Assembly (NCBI GenBank): GCA_017938315.1
Contig: JAGBBV010000030.1
Coordinates: 1 to 64,000, forward strand
DNA length: 64,000 nt
From: Lachnospiraceae bacterium
GTDB lineage: Bacteria; Bacillota; Clostridia; Lachnospirales; Lachnospiraceae
Reading direction: 5' to 3'
The stretch's first letter is position 1; each line of letters starts with the position of its first letter. Both the position numbers and the translations under genes were made by a program. The notes below the pieces were generated by a model. The model made no database searches. It had not been told where the DNA came from and saw only the letters and a program-made list of their open reading frames with translations. Of the stretch, positions 1 through 8,470 are shown one piece after another.

Positions 1-2
1 AT

Positions 3-134
3 GATGCGTTTTACCATTACGACACGCCCCTTACTGTAAAACACGAAACAGAAGCACTTCTGGAAGCAGGCTTTTCTTCTGTTGAGGTGCTGAAGAATTG
101 GGGAGCGACCTATACAATAAAAGCAGTTAAGTAA
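3..134 (+). CDS. SAM-dependent methyltransferase, C-terminal end (partial)
   Basis: An open frame enters from the left edge and ends at a TAA at 132-134. The visible 43 residues read like the last strands of a class I SAM-dependent methyltransferase: an acidic helix HETEALLEAGFSSVEVL followed by the strand NWGATYTIKAVK. In such enzymes this is the usual ending, where 'the more the substrate turns the residue GF' precedes the final beta hairpin. The catalytic and SAM-binding parts lie outside the window, so substrate cannot be told. The gene ends 24 bases before the phosphotransferase start and may be cotranscribed with it. Confidence 0.6.
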   Translation, partial: DAFYHYDTPLTVKHETEALLEAGFSSVEVLKNWGATYTIKAVK

Positions 135-158
135 ATTTCAGGTTGTAGGAGTGAATAT

Positions 159-953
159 ATGAGTCAAATACAGCTGCCTTCAAAAATTAAATCCCTGATT
201 GGTAACAAGCCATTTACAGTGGATGAGGTTGGAATGTCCGGTAATCAGGTATTGATTTTTGAAGATATGGTTTTAAAAATTGAAAACAGCTCAGAGGATG
301 TGTCAGAGCAGGTGCAGATAATGCAATGGCTGGAAGGGAAACTCCCTGTACCACGGGTGCTTGCCCATGAAGAGTTCCATGGGAAAAGATATCTGCTCAT
401 GTCAAAAATAAATGGTGAGATGTCTTGTGATACGTATTATTTGGAGCATCCACATATACTTTTGGAAGCATTGGCCTGTGGGCTGAAAATGTTATGGGAA
501 ATAGATATTACGGATTGTCCATGTAAACGGGATTTAGATGTCGTGTTGAAGGAAGCGCATATGAGAGTCCTGAATAATTTAGTGGATGTGGATAATGTAG
601 AACCTACCACATTTGGTGAAGGTGGTTTTGAAAGCCCGAGACATTTACTTGAATGGCTTGAAAATAATCGTCCTACTTTCGAACCGGTGCTTTCACATGG
701 AGACTTTTGTCTCCCGAATATATTTTTAAAAAATGGCCAAATAGAGGGTTTTATAGATTTAGGCAATGCAGGGATTGGCGATAAATGGAATGATATTGCA
801 CTTTGCTATAGGAGTCTTAGGCATAATTTTGATGGAACATATGGTGGAAAGGTATACGAAGATTTTAATCCAGATATGTTGTTTGAAAAATTAGGGATAG
901 AACCGGATTGGGAAAAAATAAATTATTATATTTTGTTGGATGAACTGTTTTAG
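159..953 (+). CDS. APH(3')-type aminoglycoside O-phosphotransferase homologue
   Basis: This 264-residue protein has the length and layout of the APH(3') kinases that phosphorylate the 3'-hydroxyl of kanamycin-type aminoglycosides. The catalytic loop HGDFCLPN (residues 180-187) supplies the base Asp182 and Mg-binding Asn187. The second Mg ligand is Asp200 in FIDLG. Further matches to the APH(3')-III type are the WLEGKLPVP segment near residue 58, the DKWNDIA segment, and the C-terminus DWEKINYYILLDELF, which is almost the same as in that family. The N-terminal nucleotide-binding lobe is more divergent. A GGAG-like site precedes the ATG at 159. It is probably a chromosomal relative; whether it confers resistance is unknown. 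A choline/fructosamine-kinase-like role is the alternative but fits the C-terminus less well. Confidence 0.85.
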   Translation: MSQIQLPSKIKSLIGNKPFTVDEVGMSGNQVLIFEDMVLKIENSSEDVSEQVQIMQWLEGKLPVPRVLAHEEFHGKRYLLMSKINGEMSCDTYYLEHPHILLEALACGLKMLWEIDITDCPCKRDLDVVLKEAHMRVLNNLVDVDNVEPTTFGEGGFESPRHLLEWLENNRPTFEPVLSHGDFCLPNIFLKNGQIEGFIDLGNAGIGDKWNDIALCYRSLRHNFDGTYGGKVYEDFNPDMLFEKLGIEPDWEKINYYILLDELF

Positions 954-1025
954 ATGTATGATTTGAAATGAAAGTAAGTGGATGGATTTCCGGAGGGAAG
1001 CTTTCATAATTTGGAGTGGAGAGAG

Positions 1026-1529
1026 ATGAAAATAGAAACAGAAAGATTAGTAATTACAGAATTTGATTTATCAATGGCAGAAGATGTACATAAAAATTCC
1101 TTAGATGAGGATACCAGACGATTTGTACCGGATGAAGTTTTTGAAACTGTTGAAGAGGCAAAGGAAACCATAGAATTTTTGATGAGTTGCTATGAAACAG
1201 GCGAGGGTCCACTGGTATATCCTATATTAATAAAGGGAGGTGCCAACATCGGTTATGTGCAGCTTGTGCCGATTGAGGAGGGATTTGAAGTCGGCTATCA
1301 TGTTGCAAAGAAGTATACAGGACAGGGATATGCAACAGAAGCACTCTTGGCCCTTATACAATTTGCAAAGAGCGAGAAAAATCTGGATAAAATTTATGGT
1401 ATTTGTGTTTCGGATAATGTCGCATCTAAAAGAGTATTAGAAAAATGTGGATTTAAAAAAGAATATGAAGGGGTAGGAGATTATCAGGGAGAAAGTATGA
1501 AGATTGCAAGATATTCGCTCGTATTTTAA
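1026..1529 (+). CDS. GNAT acetyltransferase (RimJ/RimL type)
   Basis: This GNAT-fold N-acetyltransferase starts with METERLVITEF-like sequence, the opening strand of RimJ/RimL-type enzymes that acetylate N-terminal amines or small molecules. The acetyl-CoA loop is visible as YTGQGYATEALLALIQFA, and it is followed by the C-terminal SDNVASKRVLEKCGFKKE motif that closes the fold. The frame is open from 978, but the ATG at 1026 aligns with the family start and has a GGAG/GAGAG site just ahead, so I use it (167 residues). It sits 72 bases after the phosphotransferase gene on the same strand and is the first of six GNAT genes in 7.5 kb. The substrate is not recognisable. Confidence 0.85.
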   Translation: MKIETERLVITEFDLSMAEDVHKNSLDEDTRRFVPDEVFETVEEAKETIEFLMSCYETGEGPLVYPILIKGGANIGYVQLVPIEEGFEVGYHVAKKYTGQGYATEALLALIQFAKSEKNLDKIYGICVSDNVASKRVLEKCGFKKEYEGVGDYQGESMKIARYSLVF

Positions 1530-1588
1530 CTAAAGCTTAATTAGAGAAGAATATGAATAATTCTAAGTTCAAAGGAGAAGGTTACAAC

Positions 1589-3640
1589 ATGAATCAATAT
1601 GTATTTGGCAAACCTATTAATAAACTTATTCATGGTGGTGATTACAATCCGGAACAATGGTTAGATTGTCCGGATATATTGGAAAAAGATATTGAATATA
1701 TGAAACAGGCGGGAATAAATGAGGCTACGCTTGGTGTGTTTTCGTGGGCAATGTATGAGCCAAGAGAAGGCGAATTCCATTTTGATTGGTTAGTGCAGAT
1801 AATGGATAATTTGTATAAAAATGGGATATATACAATTCTTGCAACACCGTCTGCAGCCAGGCCGGTTTGGATGGACCTTAAGTATCCGGAAGTAATGCGC
1901 GTAGATGGAATGGGAAATCGCAACAGACATGGACTTAGGCATAATCATTGTATGTCATCGGAAATATTTCGGGAAAAGGTCAGATTAGTCGATAAAAAAT
2001 TGGTTGAAGCGGTTGGAAACCATCCGGGATTGTTGATGTGGCATATTTCCAATGAATTTGGCGGAGAATGTTACTGCGAAAATTGTAAAAGAAGATTTCA
2101 GGAGCATTTAAAAAAGCGTTTTAATAACGATATTGAGAAGTTGAATCACGAGTGGTGGACGACCTTTTGGAGTGCACGATATTCGGATTTTTCGGAAATT
2201 GAGCCTCCTTACGATAACGGGCAGACCGCGGTTATGGGATTAAATCTGGAATGGAGAAGATTTACCACACAGAATTATTCGGATTATTTGTCAGCAGAGA
2301 TTGATACTATAAGAGAATATTCTCCAAGAACAGATGTCCCTGTCACAACCAATTTTATGGGTAGATTTTATGGGATAGATTACAGGGTTTTGGCAAAGAA
2401 GATAGATGCTATATCCTGGGATAGTTATCCGGCTTTTCATAATGATTATGAAAGCTATGCAGACACAATGCTTTCAGCTGCCTTTGATAATGCCATAATG
2501 AGAGGAATGAAAAAAGATAAGCCGTTTTTGCTTATGGAAAGTGCTCCGGGGTTGGTAAATTGGATGCAGTATAACAAGTTAAAACGTCCCGGTGTTCACG
2601 AACAATTTGCTATACAGACAGTTGCCTGCGGTTCAGATTCAGTGCAATATTTTCAAATGCGTAAATCAAGAGGTGCAGCGGAACAGTTTCATGGGGCAGT
2701 GATTGATCATATTGGAACTAATGATACGAGAATATTTAAAGATGTGGCTAAAACGGGAGAAATTCTTTCGAAATTGGCAGAGGTGGAAGGTTCCATAAAA
2801 CGAAATGATGTTGCTGTTATTTTTGAATGGGATAACTGGTGGGCAATTGATGGAGCGGGTGCATTTGGCCGTAATACAAAGAAGTATGACACAGTATGTA
2901 GGGATTATTGGGCAAAGCTGATGGAGTATGGTGTTGAACCGGATATTATCTCTACGGAGGATTCGCTGGATGCATATAAACTGGTTATTGTTCCGATGCT
3001 TTTTATGCTTAAGGATGATATTGCACAAAAACTGACAGAATTCGTAAAGAAAGGCGGCATACTGCTTATAACTTATATGACCGGATATGTGAACGAAAAC
3101 TGTTTGTGCTACCAGGGAGGCTTTCCGGGAAATGGATTAAGCAAGCTTGTTGGAGTGATTAGTGAAGAAATTGATACCTTATATCCGAGTGATAAAAATG
3201 GCATTCATGTACCGGAAGAAGATTCCGTATGGGATGTGACAGATTTTGCAGAATTGTTACGGGTAACAGATGCGGAAGTAATAGGCAGATATATGGATGA
3301 TTTTTATAAGGATACTCCGGCATTGACAAGTAAGAAATATGGCTTGGGAAAAGTGTATTATCAGGCGGCAAGATGTTCTCTTTCCCAGATGGATAGTTTC
3401 TTTAAAAAATTATTGAAAGAAGCAAAAATTGAGACGACGGAGTTGCCTAAGGGAATTGAATTGCATAAACGCTATGGAACGGATAGTGTTTATGAATTCT
3501 ATTTAAATATATCAGAAGATGCCATTGCATTAAAGGATATTTGTGGGGAAAATATGATTTCCGGAGAACAAATATGTGGCACTGTGCTGATGGAACCAAA
3601 AGGGTATTTGGTAGTAAAAGGAGTTAAGCAATGCCATTAG
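1589..3640 (+). CDS. Glycoside hydrolase family 42 beta-galactosidase
   Basis: A cytoplasmic GH42-type beta-galactosidase of 683 residues that would hydrolyse terminal beta-galactosides from oligosaccharides. The opening HGGDYNPEQW is the family's N-terminal signature. The TIM barrel carries the acid/base Glu156 in WHISNEFGG and the probable nucleophile Glu317 in FLLMESAPG. A Cys cluster (Cys161, 163 and 166 in CYCENC) matches the zinc site of this family. After about residue 390 come the trimerisation domain and a short C-terminal beta domain. No signal peptide is seen. The frame is open from 1553, but AAAGGAG at 1571-1577 favours the ATG at 1589. It overlaps the tautomerase gene by 10 bases, so the two are translated together. 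No sugar transporter lies beside it. Confidence 0.93.
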   Translation: MNQYVFGKPINKLIHGGDYNPEQWLDCPDILEKDIEYMKQAGINEATLGVFSWAMYEPREGEFHFDWLVQIMDNLYKNGIYTILATPSAARPVWMDLKYPEVMRVDGMGNRNRHGLRHNHCMSSEIFREKVRLVDKKLVEAVGNHPGLLMWHISNEFGGECYCENCKRRFQEHLKKRFNNDIEKLNHEWWTTFWSARYSDFSEIEPPYDNGQTAVMGLNLEWRRFTTQNYSDYLSAEIDTIREYSPRTDVPVTTNFMGRFYGIDYRVLAKKIDAISWDSYPAFHNDYESYADTMLSAAFDNAIMRGMKKDKPFLLMESAPGLVNWMQYNKLKRPGVHEQFAIQTVACGSDSVQYFQMRKSRGAAEQFHGAVIDHIGTNDTRIFKDVAKTGEILSKLAEVEGSIKRNDVAVIFEWDNWWAIDGAGAFGRNTKKYDTVCRDYWAKLMEYGVEPDIISTEDSLDAYKLVIVPMLFMLKDDIAQKLTEFVKKGGILLITYMTGYVNENCLCYQGGFPGNGLSKLVGVISEEIDTLYPSDKNGIHVPEEDSVWDVTDFAELLRVTDAEVIGRYMDDFYKDTPALTSKKYGLGKVYYQAARCSLSQMDSFFKKLLKEAKIETTELPKGIELHKRYGTDSVYEFYLNISEDAIALKDICGENMISGEQICGTVLMEPKGYLVVKGVKQCH

Positions 3641-3996
3641 TTAGAATAGAAATAATAAAAGGTAAATCTTCGGACTATAAAAAGAAGCTACTGGATGCAG
3701 TACATGAAGGACTTGTAAAAGCGATTCAGATTGAAGATTGGGACAGATTTCAGAGGCTTATCGAGATAGAAGATGATTTTTTTGAAAAAAGTACAAGCAA
3801 AACAGATAAGTTTACAATGATTGAGATTACTATGTTTCCGGGTCGTACAAAAGAACAGAAAGCAAAAATCTATGAGGAGATTACAAGGGCGCTGCAGGAG
3901 AAACTAGCAATTCAGCCAACGGATGTATTTATTGTACTGAATGAGCCACCAAATGAAAATTGGGGACTGGCAGGGATGCAAAGAGCAGATGGATAA
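3631..3996 (+). CDS. Tautomerase-superfamily protein
   Basis: A 121-residue protein beginning MPLVRIEIIKG, with the N-terminal proline that acts as general base in 4-oxalocrotonate tautomerase and MIF-like enzymes. The length corresponds to two beta-alpha-beta units, as in the Tautomerase_2 group. The second unit contains MIEITMFPGRTKEQKAKIYEEI, and the end PPNENWGLAG is typical of that group. The ATG at 3631 lies inside the beta-galactosidase gene (10-base overlap), so the pair is an operon closed by a terminator at about 4003-4046. The substrate is not evident, and a link with the glycosidase would be inference only. Confidence 0.85.
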   Translation: MPLVRIEIIKGKSSDYKKKLLDAVHEGLVKAIQIEDWDRFQRLIEIEDDFFEKSTSKTDKFTMIEITMFPGRTKEQKAKIYEEITRALQEKLAIQPTDVFIVLNEPPNENWGLAGMQRADG

Positions 3997-4002
3997 GAAG
4001 AC

Positions 4003-4046
4003 AAAAATAACCGCCCCTGACTGGTAATCTTAGGCGGATTATTTTC
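4003..4046 (+). terminator. Intrinsic terminator after the beta-galactosidase/tautomerase pair
   Basis: The arms AAATAACCGCC (4005-4015) and GGCGGATTATTT (4033-4044) pair around a 17-base loop and run into TTTTC. It lies directly after the tautomerase stop codon. Confidence 0.8.
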
Positions 4047-4115
4047 TAACTAAATTATCAAAAAGGGGTACTGCTTAGTACCACTTCCTAAGAAAAGGAA
4101 TATATGGAGGAGAAT

Positions 4116-5024
4116 ATGAAAAATATTACAACAAAACAGTTTCATTTATTATCTGACAATCAGATAGTATGGGATTTATTAGTAGAAAATCATGACGGGA
4201 ATGCAGTAGGTGCACCTTTCTTTGAATATGCCCTTACGTCAACATGGATGGACAAGAGATATTTATATTTGGACAGACTTTGGTTTGACGGAAAGAAAGC
4301 AGTTGGATTTGTTTTTTATGAAGCCCCTTGTACAGATGTATACTTTAGTTTGAGTTGTGGGTATGAAAAGTTGGCTGACGAGATGATAGAATATGCGGAA
4401 AAGTGTATGCCGGGAAATGACAGCGAAAAGGCACTGATTTTTGGAGCCGGTCAAAAGGCATTAATGGCAGCCGCTGAAAAAAGAGGCTATAAACAGTGCT
4501 ACGTGAATGAAGAGTATGTTATTGATTTTGCAAAGGCAGAATTGAACGTTCCATTGCCGGAGGGATTTCATTTTGTGAAGCCGCAAGAGGTTGATCCGGT
4601 AAAACTTGCAGTTTGCATGTGGAAAGGATTTGACCACGAGGATAAAGGCCCCTTTGAAAATTGGGAGGATAAGGACCCGGGCACGGATTGGAATCCGCAA
4701 AAAGCATACCAGGGTGTTATTAGCGATGTTATGTCGCCACCTCCTCATTCTACATATGAACATAATATTATCATTGCTAACGAAAAAGAAGAATATGTTT
4801 GTTTTTCAGGAATGTGGTGGGTGTCGGAGAATAAGCTTGCTTACATGGAGCCGCTTTGTACTATTCCGGAGTATCGCAACAAGGGATTAGCGGTAGCAGC
4901 GCTTTCCGAACATTATCGTAGAATGAAAAAACTGGGCGCTGAGGTCATGACCGGTGGCGGAAATGATTTTTACAGAAAAATCGGATATAATCGGAAGAAG
5001 ATGGCTTTTGCATGGAAAAAGTAA
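4116..5024 (+). CDS. GNAT-family acetyltransferase, 302 aa
   Basis: A two-part protein whose C-terminal half is a GNAT domain. Strand beta4 is MEPLCTIPEYR, the acetyl-CoA loop is EYRNKGLAVAALSEHYRRM, and it ends GGGNDFYRKIGYNRKKMAFAW. The N-terminal 150 residues look like a degenerate first GNAT-like half, as in many long acetyltransferases of this group. An ATG at 4104 is in frame, but its GGAGGAG forms the ribosome binding site for the ATG at 4116, which I choose. It follows a terminator and so probably has its own promoter. The substrate is unknown. Confidence 0.82.
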   Translation: MKNITTKQFHLLSDNQIVWDLLVENHDGNAVGAPFFEYALTSTWMDKRYLYLDRLWFDGKKAVGFVFYEAPCTDVYFSLSCGYEKLADEMIEYAEKCMPGNDSEKALIFGAGQKALMAAAEKRGYKQCYVNEEYVIDFAKAELNVPLPEGFHFVKPQEVDPVKLAVCMWKGFDHEDKGPFENWEDKDPGTDWNPQKAYQGVISDVMSPPPHSTYEHNIIIANEKEEYVCFSGMWWVSENKLAYMEPLCTIPEYRNKGLAVAALSEHYRRMKKLGAEVMTGGGNDFYRKIGYNRKKMAFAWKK

Positions 5025-5125
5025 GTGGGAAATAAGGATTAATTGCATTGTAGGGATTGAAGGAAATCAAATTGAGATTACAGTATAAGATTTTATAATA
5101 GGAACAATTTAAAGAGGAATACATT

Positions 5126-5548
5126 ATGGAAAAAGTGGAATATGAATTGATTGATAACGTATTAACCGCAGAGGATTTTATTCGTCTGAAGGTAGCAACC
5201 GGATTTATGGACAGACCATTAGACCAGGTGGCAAAAGCGCTCGAAAACGGACTATTTAATGTATCGGCGGTACATAATGGCGAAGTAATCGGAATGGGGC
5301 GCTTGGTTGGCGATGGAGCCATGTATTGGTATTTGCAGGAAATCATTGTACTTCCGGAATATCAGGGAAAAGGAATCGGAAAAAGTATTGTAAACAGACT
5401 TATCGACCATATAAAGCACACGGCTATGCCGGGAACCGGTGTGCAAGTGGGACTAACTGCGGTAAAGGGGAAGGAACCTTTTTACGAAAAAATGGGATTT
5501 GATTTAGGTTCATCCGGAATGAACATGTGGATTGATATTGAATCGTAG
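5126..5548 (+). CDS. GNAT-family acetyltransferase, 140 aa
   Basis: A compact single-domain GNAT enzyme. The acetyl-CoA binding motif is LPEYQGKGIGKSIVNRLIDHI (about residues 77-97), following the strand YLQEIIVLPEY. The C-terminal FYEKMGFDLGSSGMNMWI closes the fold. AGAGGA precedes the ATG at 5126 at good spacing. It stands 101 bases after the previous GNAT gene and 27 before the next, all on the plus strand. The small size and the absence of a second domain suggest a small-molecule or N-terminal acetylase, but nothing identifies the substrate. Confidence 0.85.
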   Translation: MEKVEYELIDNVLTAEDFIRLKVATGFMDRPLDQVAKALENGLFNVSAVHNGEVIGMGRLVGDGAMYWYLQEIIVLPEYQGKGIGKSIVNRLIDHIKHTAMPGTGVQVGLTAVKGKEPFYEKMGFDLGSSGMNMWIDIES

Positions 5549-5575
5549 AGAAGCAAGAAGAAAGGGAATAATGCA

Positions 5576-6106
5576 ATGGAAGAAATCAGATTAATCAAGC
5601 CTACTGTAGAGTACGGTAACGATGCAATGCTGTTTAAGGCAGAGATTATAGAAGAGAATGGTCATGATGCATTTGCAGGATGCTTTTCTTTAAAATTGTG
5701 CGAGACAGGAGAAAGATGGATAGAGTGTCTTGAGATGATGGAAAATCCGGAAACCTGCCCCGAAAATTTTGTGACATCTACTACATATATTGCAGTTCGC
5801 GTTTCGGATAATAGAATTGTAGGAATCATTGAACTGAGACACCATATTAACCATCCCATTTTGGGTACATGGGGAGGACATATCGGCTATTCAATCCGTC
5901 CGTCGGAAAGACGTAAGGGTTATGCGAAGGAGATGTTGCGTCTATGTTTGGAAGAATGCAAAGAGCGCGGTATGGACAAAATTATGGTGACCTGCAGCAC
6001 GGAAAATACAGCAAGTGAGAAAACCATTCTTGCAAATGGCGGAGAATATGAGAAAACTGTGCCAGGAGATGGCGAGAATATGAAGAGATATTGGATAATA
6101 TTATAA
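5576..6106 (+). CDS. GNAT-family acetyltransferase, 176 aa
   Basis: A GNAT protein with the core at residues 75-165. Strand beta4 is HIGYSIRPSERR, the loop RRKGYAKEMLRLCLEECKERG binds acetyl-CoA, and the C-terminal part is STENTASEKTILANGGEYE. The ENTAS..I...GG ending is typical of COG3981-like predicted acetyltransferases. The ATG at 5576 is preceded by AAAGGGA. It lies in the run of same-strand acetyltransferase genes, 19 bases before the hydrolase gene, so cotranscription is likely. No substrate can be assigned. Confidence 0.84.
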   Translation: MEEIRLIKPTVEYGNDAMLFKAEIIEENGHDAFAGCFSLKLCETGERWIECLEMMENPETCPENFVTSTTYIAVRVSDNRIVGIIELRHHINHPILGTWGGHIGYSIRPSERRKGYAKEMLRLCLEECKERGMDKIMVTCSTENTASEKTILANGGEYEKTVPGDGENMKRYWIIL

Positions 6107-6125
6107 AGTAAAAACGGAGGTATTT

Positions 6126-6983
6126 ATGTACGATTATTTACGGGAAATGTGCAGCTATCCCGGGCTGTATTACAAATTAAGTAAAGTGAAAAAAGAAATT
6201 ATCCCGGAAAGAATTGATTATGGTAGTGATAAAAATCAGTATTTCCTCCATTTTGCACCAAAAGGTGATAAGAAAGATATCGTTGTGGTTTGGGTACACG
6301 GCGGCGGTTGGAATGCAGGAACACCTGATGATTTTAAATATGTGGGACAGCATTTTGCGATGCAGGGATATCATTGTATTTCGCTGGGATATCGTTTGTC
6401 TCCGAAGAATAAATACCCCATTCAGATAGAGGATGTTTGTGCAGGGTTTAACAGAGGAATAGAATACTTGGAAGAACAGGGAATTGATTGCTCAAAGGTA
6501 GTGATTACAGGACCCTCCGCAGGGGCACATTTATCTGCTATTTTGTGTTACAGCAAAACAGATCAGGAAGAATATGGAGTAAATATTGAAAAAATCAAAG
6601 GATTTATTGGCGTGGCAGGTCCTTATTACTTCCAAGGAAAAATAATAAAGACTGTACAAATACTTTTATGGCAGCTTTTTGCAAAGGGATATGACAGAAC
6701 AAAAGCAGAACCATATTCATTGATGACAAGCAATCATATACCGATGCTTCTCATACATAGTAAGCATGACGGACTCATTGATTTTTCCATGTCGGAGAAG
6801 TTCTATGAGAGGGCAAAGGAACTTGGAGTAGAATGTGAGTTATATGAGGTTACCGATAAAATCAATACACATTCCGCGTATAGCGCAGGAATGTTTCTGG
6901 AGACAAGGGCGACGAATAAGGCGTTGGATAAGCTGTACTCTTGGATGGAAGAGTTAGAAAATTGTAGGGAAAATAACATATGA
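6126..6983 (+). CDS. Alpha/beta hydrolase (carboxylesterase-like)
   Basis: An alpha/beta-hydrolase-fold protein of 285 residues related to the hormone-sensitive-lipase/BD-FAE type. The oxyanion motif HGGGW is at residues 58-62. The nucleophile elbow is GPSAG with Ser131. The acid is probably Asp in SKHDGLID near residue 217, and the His is in INTHSAY near residue 238. No signal peptide is present, so it is cytoplasmic. CGGAGG precedes the ATG. Its last codons overlap the next GNAT gene by four bases (ATGA), which indicates translational coupling. Possible roles are ester or lactone hydrolysis, including antibiotic or xenobiotic detoxification, but the substrate is not visible. Confidence 0.85.
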   Translation: MYDYLREMCSYPGLYYKLSKVKKEIIPERIDYGSDKNQYFLHFAPKGDKKDIVVVWVHGGGWNAGTPDDFKYVGQHFAMQGYHCISLGYRLSPKNKYPIQIEDVCAGFNRGIEYLEEQGIDCSKVVITGPSAGAHLSAILCYSKTDQEEYGVNIEKIKGFIGVAGPYYFQGKIIKTVQILLWQLFAKGYDRTKAEPYSLMTSNHIPMLLIHSKHDGLIDFSMSEKFYERAKELGVECELYEVTDKINTHSAYSAGMFLETRATNKALDKLYSWMEELENCRENNI

Positions 6984-7510
6984 AAACACCGATTTTGGAA
7001 ACAGAAAGATTAATATTAAGACCCGTAAAAGAGGACGATGTTACAGCTATTTTTGACTGCTGGATGCAGGATGAAGATGTGTCCAGATATATGTGCTGGA
7101 AGGCAAGTTCCGATATTAATGAGGCAAAGGAGTTTGTTTCCTTTGAACTTGGGAATCTGGAAAATGATGAATGGAACCGCTTTATTATTGAATTGAAAGA
7201 GAGCGGAGAAGTAATCGGAACCTGCTTGATCTTTTATAACGATGAAGAGGATAACTGGGATATTTCCTATAATCTGGGAAAGAAATACTGGGGCAACGGC
7301 TATACATCTGAAGCGATGAAAAAGGTAATGGATTATGCAATAGACGTGTTAGGCATCAAGGAATGTATTGCCGTTCATGCAGTAGAAAATCCGGCGTCCG
7401 GTCGTGTAATTGAGAAGCTTGGTTTTCAGTATGAAACGGAAGTGCCGTATGAATGTAACGGCGGAGAAATTCAGACGGTGGGCAAGTATTACCGTCTTCT
7501 TTTGAACTAA
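6980..7510 (+). CDS. GNAT acetyltransferase (RimJ/RimL type)
   Basis: A 176-residue GNAT protein of the RimJ/RimL kind, beginning LETERLILRPVKEDD. The CoA-binding loop is KKYWGNGYTSEAMKKVMDYA, followed by the strand ECIAVHAVENPASGRVIEKLGF. Start and upstream stop overlap as ATGA, so it is coupled to the hydrolase gene. Members of this family acetylate ribosomal protein N-termini or modify small molecules; in a cluster of six such genes a detoxifying role is possible but inferred. The protein looks intact. Confidence 0.87.
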   Translation: MKTPILETERLILRPVKEDDVTAIFDCWMQDEDVSRYMCWKASSDINEAKEFVSFELGNLENDEWNRFIIELKESGEVIGTCLIFYNDEEDNWDISYNLGKKYWGNGYTSEAMKKVMDYAIDVLGIKECIAVHAVENPASGRVIEKLGFQYETEVPYECNGGEIQTVGKYYRLLLN

Positions 7511-7540
7511 ACGAAAAAAGAAAAGAGATTGTGAACAGGA

Positions 7541-8470
7541 ATGGAAATAAGAAAAGATATTAAGAATTACAGCGAGGAAATTATCAGAATTGCTTATGAA
7601 CATTATAAAAGAGAAATTTCCTCTATGGAAAGAATGTCGATACAACCATCGGAAATTTTTAAGAAATATTTGAATGATAAACTGCATGAAATAAACGGAT
7701 TGGTATATTTAGAAAACGGAGCGTGCCGAGGATATCTTTTGTATAATAACTGGCAGGAGAGTACTGAACTCTATTGCAGAATTCCGGAATGGGGATATGG
7801 CGCAGAAAGTGAAAAGAGAGAGAAAATAATAAGCTATCTGTTTCAGGCATTGGCAGAAGAATTTGTGGGAGAAAAGCCGGTAAACTTCTCTGTTAATTTA
7901 TATGCTCATGACGTAGAGATGCAAAGGTTATTTTCTTTCATGGAGTTTGGCATGCAGGCGGAAACAGGTATTTACTTGTTGAAAGAGACTGTTGATGCGA
8001 GCACCGATAAAATAAAAGTGCTAGAAAAGGCAGAATTGGAAAATAGGTGGGATGAGGTTTGGAGTTTATTGTCTCAGCTAGTGAATCATTTGAAAAAGAG
8101 TCCTGTTTTTTACCCCGGGGAAGAATTTACGGAAGAAGTATATAAAGAATTCTTTGCAGATGAGGGGACAAGAGTCTATATCGCAGAAGATGAAAGTAAA
8201 ATAATCGGCTTGATTGCATCAAACCCTGATGAATTATTGCCGGTGTTTGCCACCGGTGAATCCGCAAATGTGGGAGAAGTGTTTGTACTTCCTGAATATA
8301 GAGGACAAAAAATAGCTGAAGCCTTGCTTGCATATGTGAAGAAAGATTTGTTAAAGAGCAATTATCGATATGCATGGGTAGAACATGGAACCGCAAATCC
8401 CAATGCCAGATATTTTTGGAATAAATATTTTAGTACATATAAGTATGAAATGATTAGGAGGATACAGTAA
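7541..8470 (+). CDS. GNAT-family acetyltransferase, 309 aa (two-domain)
   Basis: A 309-residue protein with a C-terminal GNAT domain (about residues 160-309). The beta4 segment is ANVGEVFVLPEYRGQ, the CoA loop is RGQKIAEALLAYVKKDL, and it ends NPNARYFWNKYFSTYKYEMIRRI. The N-terminal half (EIIRIAYEHYKREISSMERM onward) resembles the first half of tandem-GNAT proteins with a worn first active site. The ribosome binding site (AGGA directly before the ATG) is weak, so the start is less certain. The stop overlaps the ATG of the DinB-like gene by one base. Confidence 0.8.
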   Translation: MEIRKDIKNYSEEIIRIAYEHYKREISSMERMSIQPSEIFKKYLNDKLHEINGLVYLENGACRGYLLYNNWQESTELYCRIPEWGYGAESEKREKIISYLFQALAEEFVGEKPVNFSVNLYAHDVEMQRLFSFMEFGMQAETGIYLLKETVDASTDKIKVLEKAELENRWDEVWSLLSQLVNHLKKSPVFYPGEEFTEEVYKEFFADEGTRVYIAEDESKIIGLIASNPDELLPVFATGESANVGEVFVLPEYRGQKIAEALLAYVKKDLLKSNYRYAWVEHGTANPNARYFWNKYFSTYKYEMIRRIQ

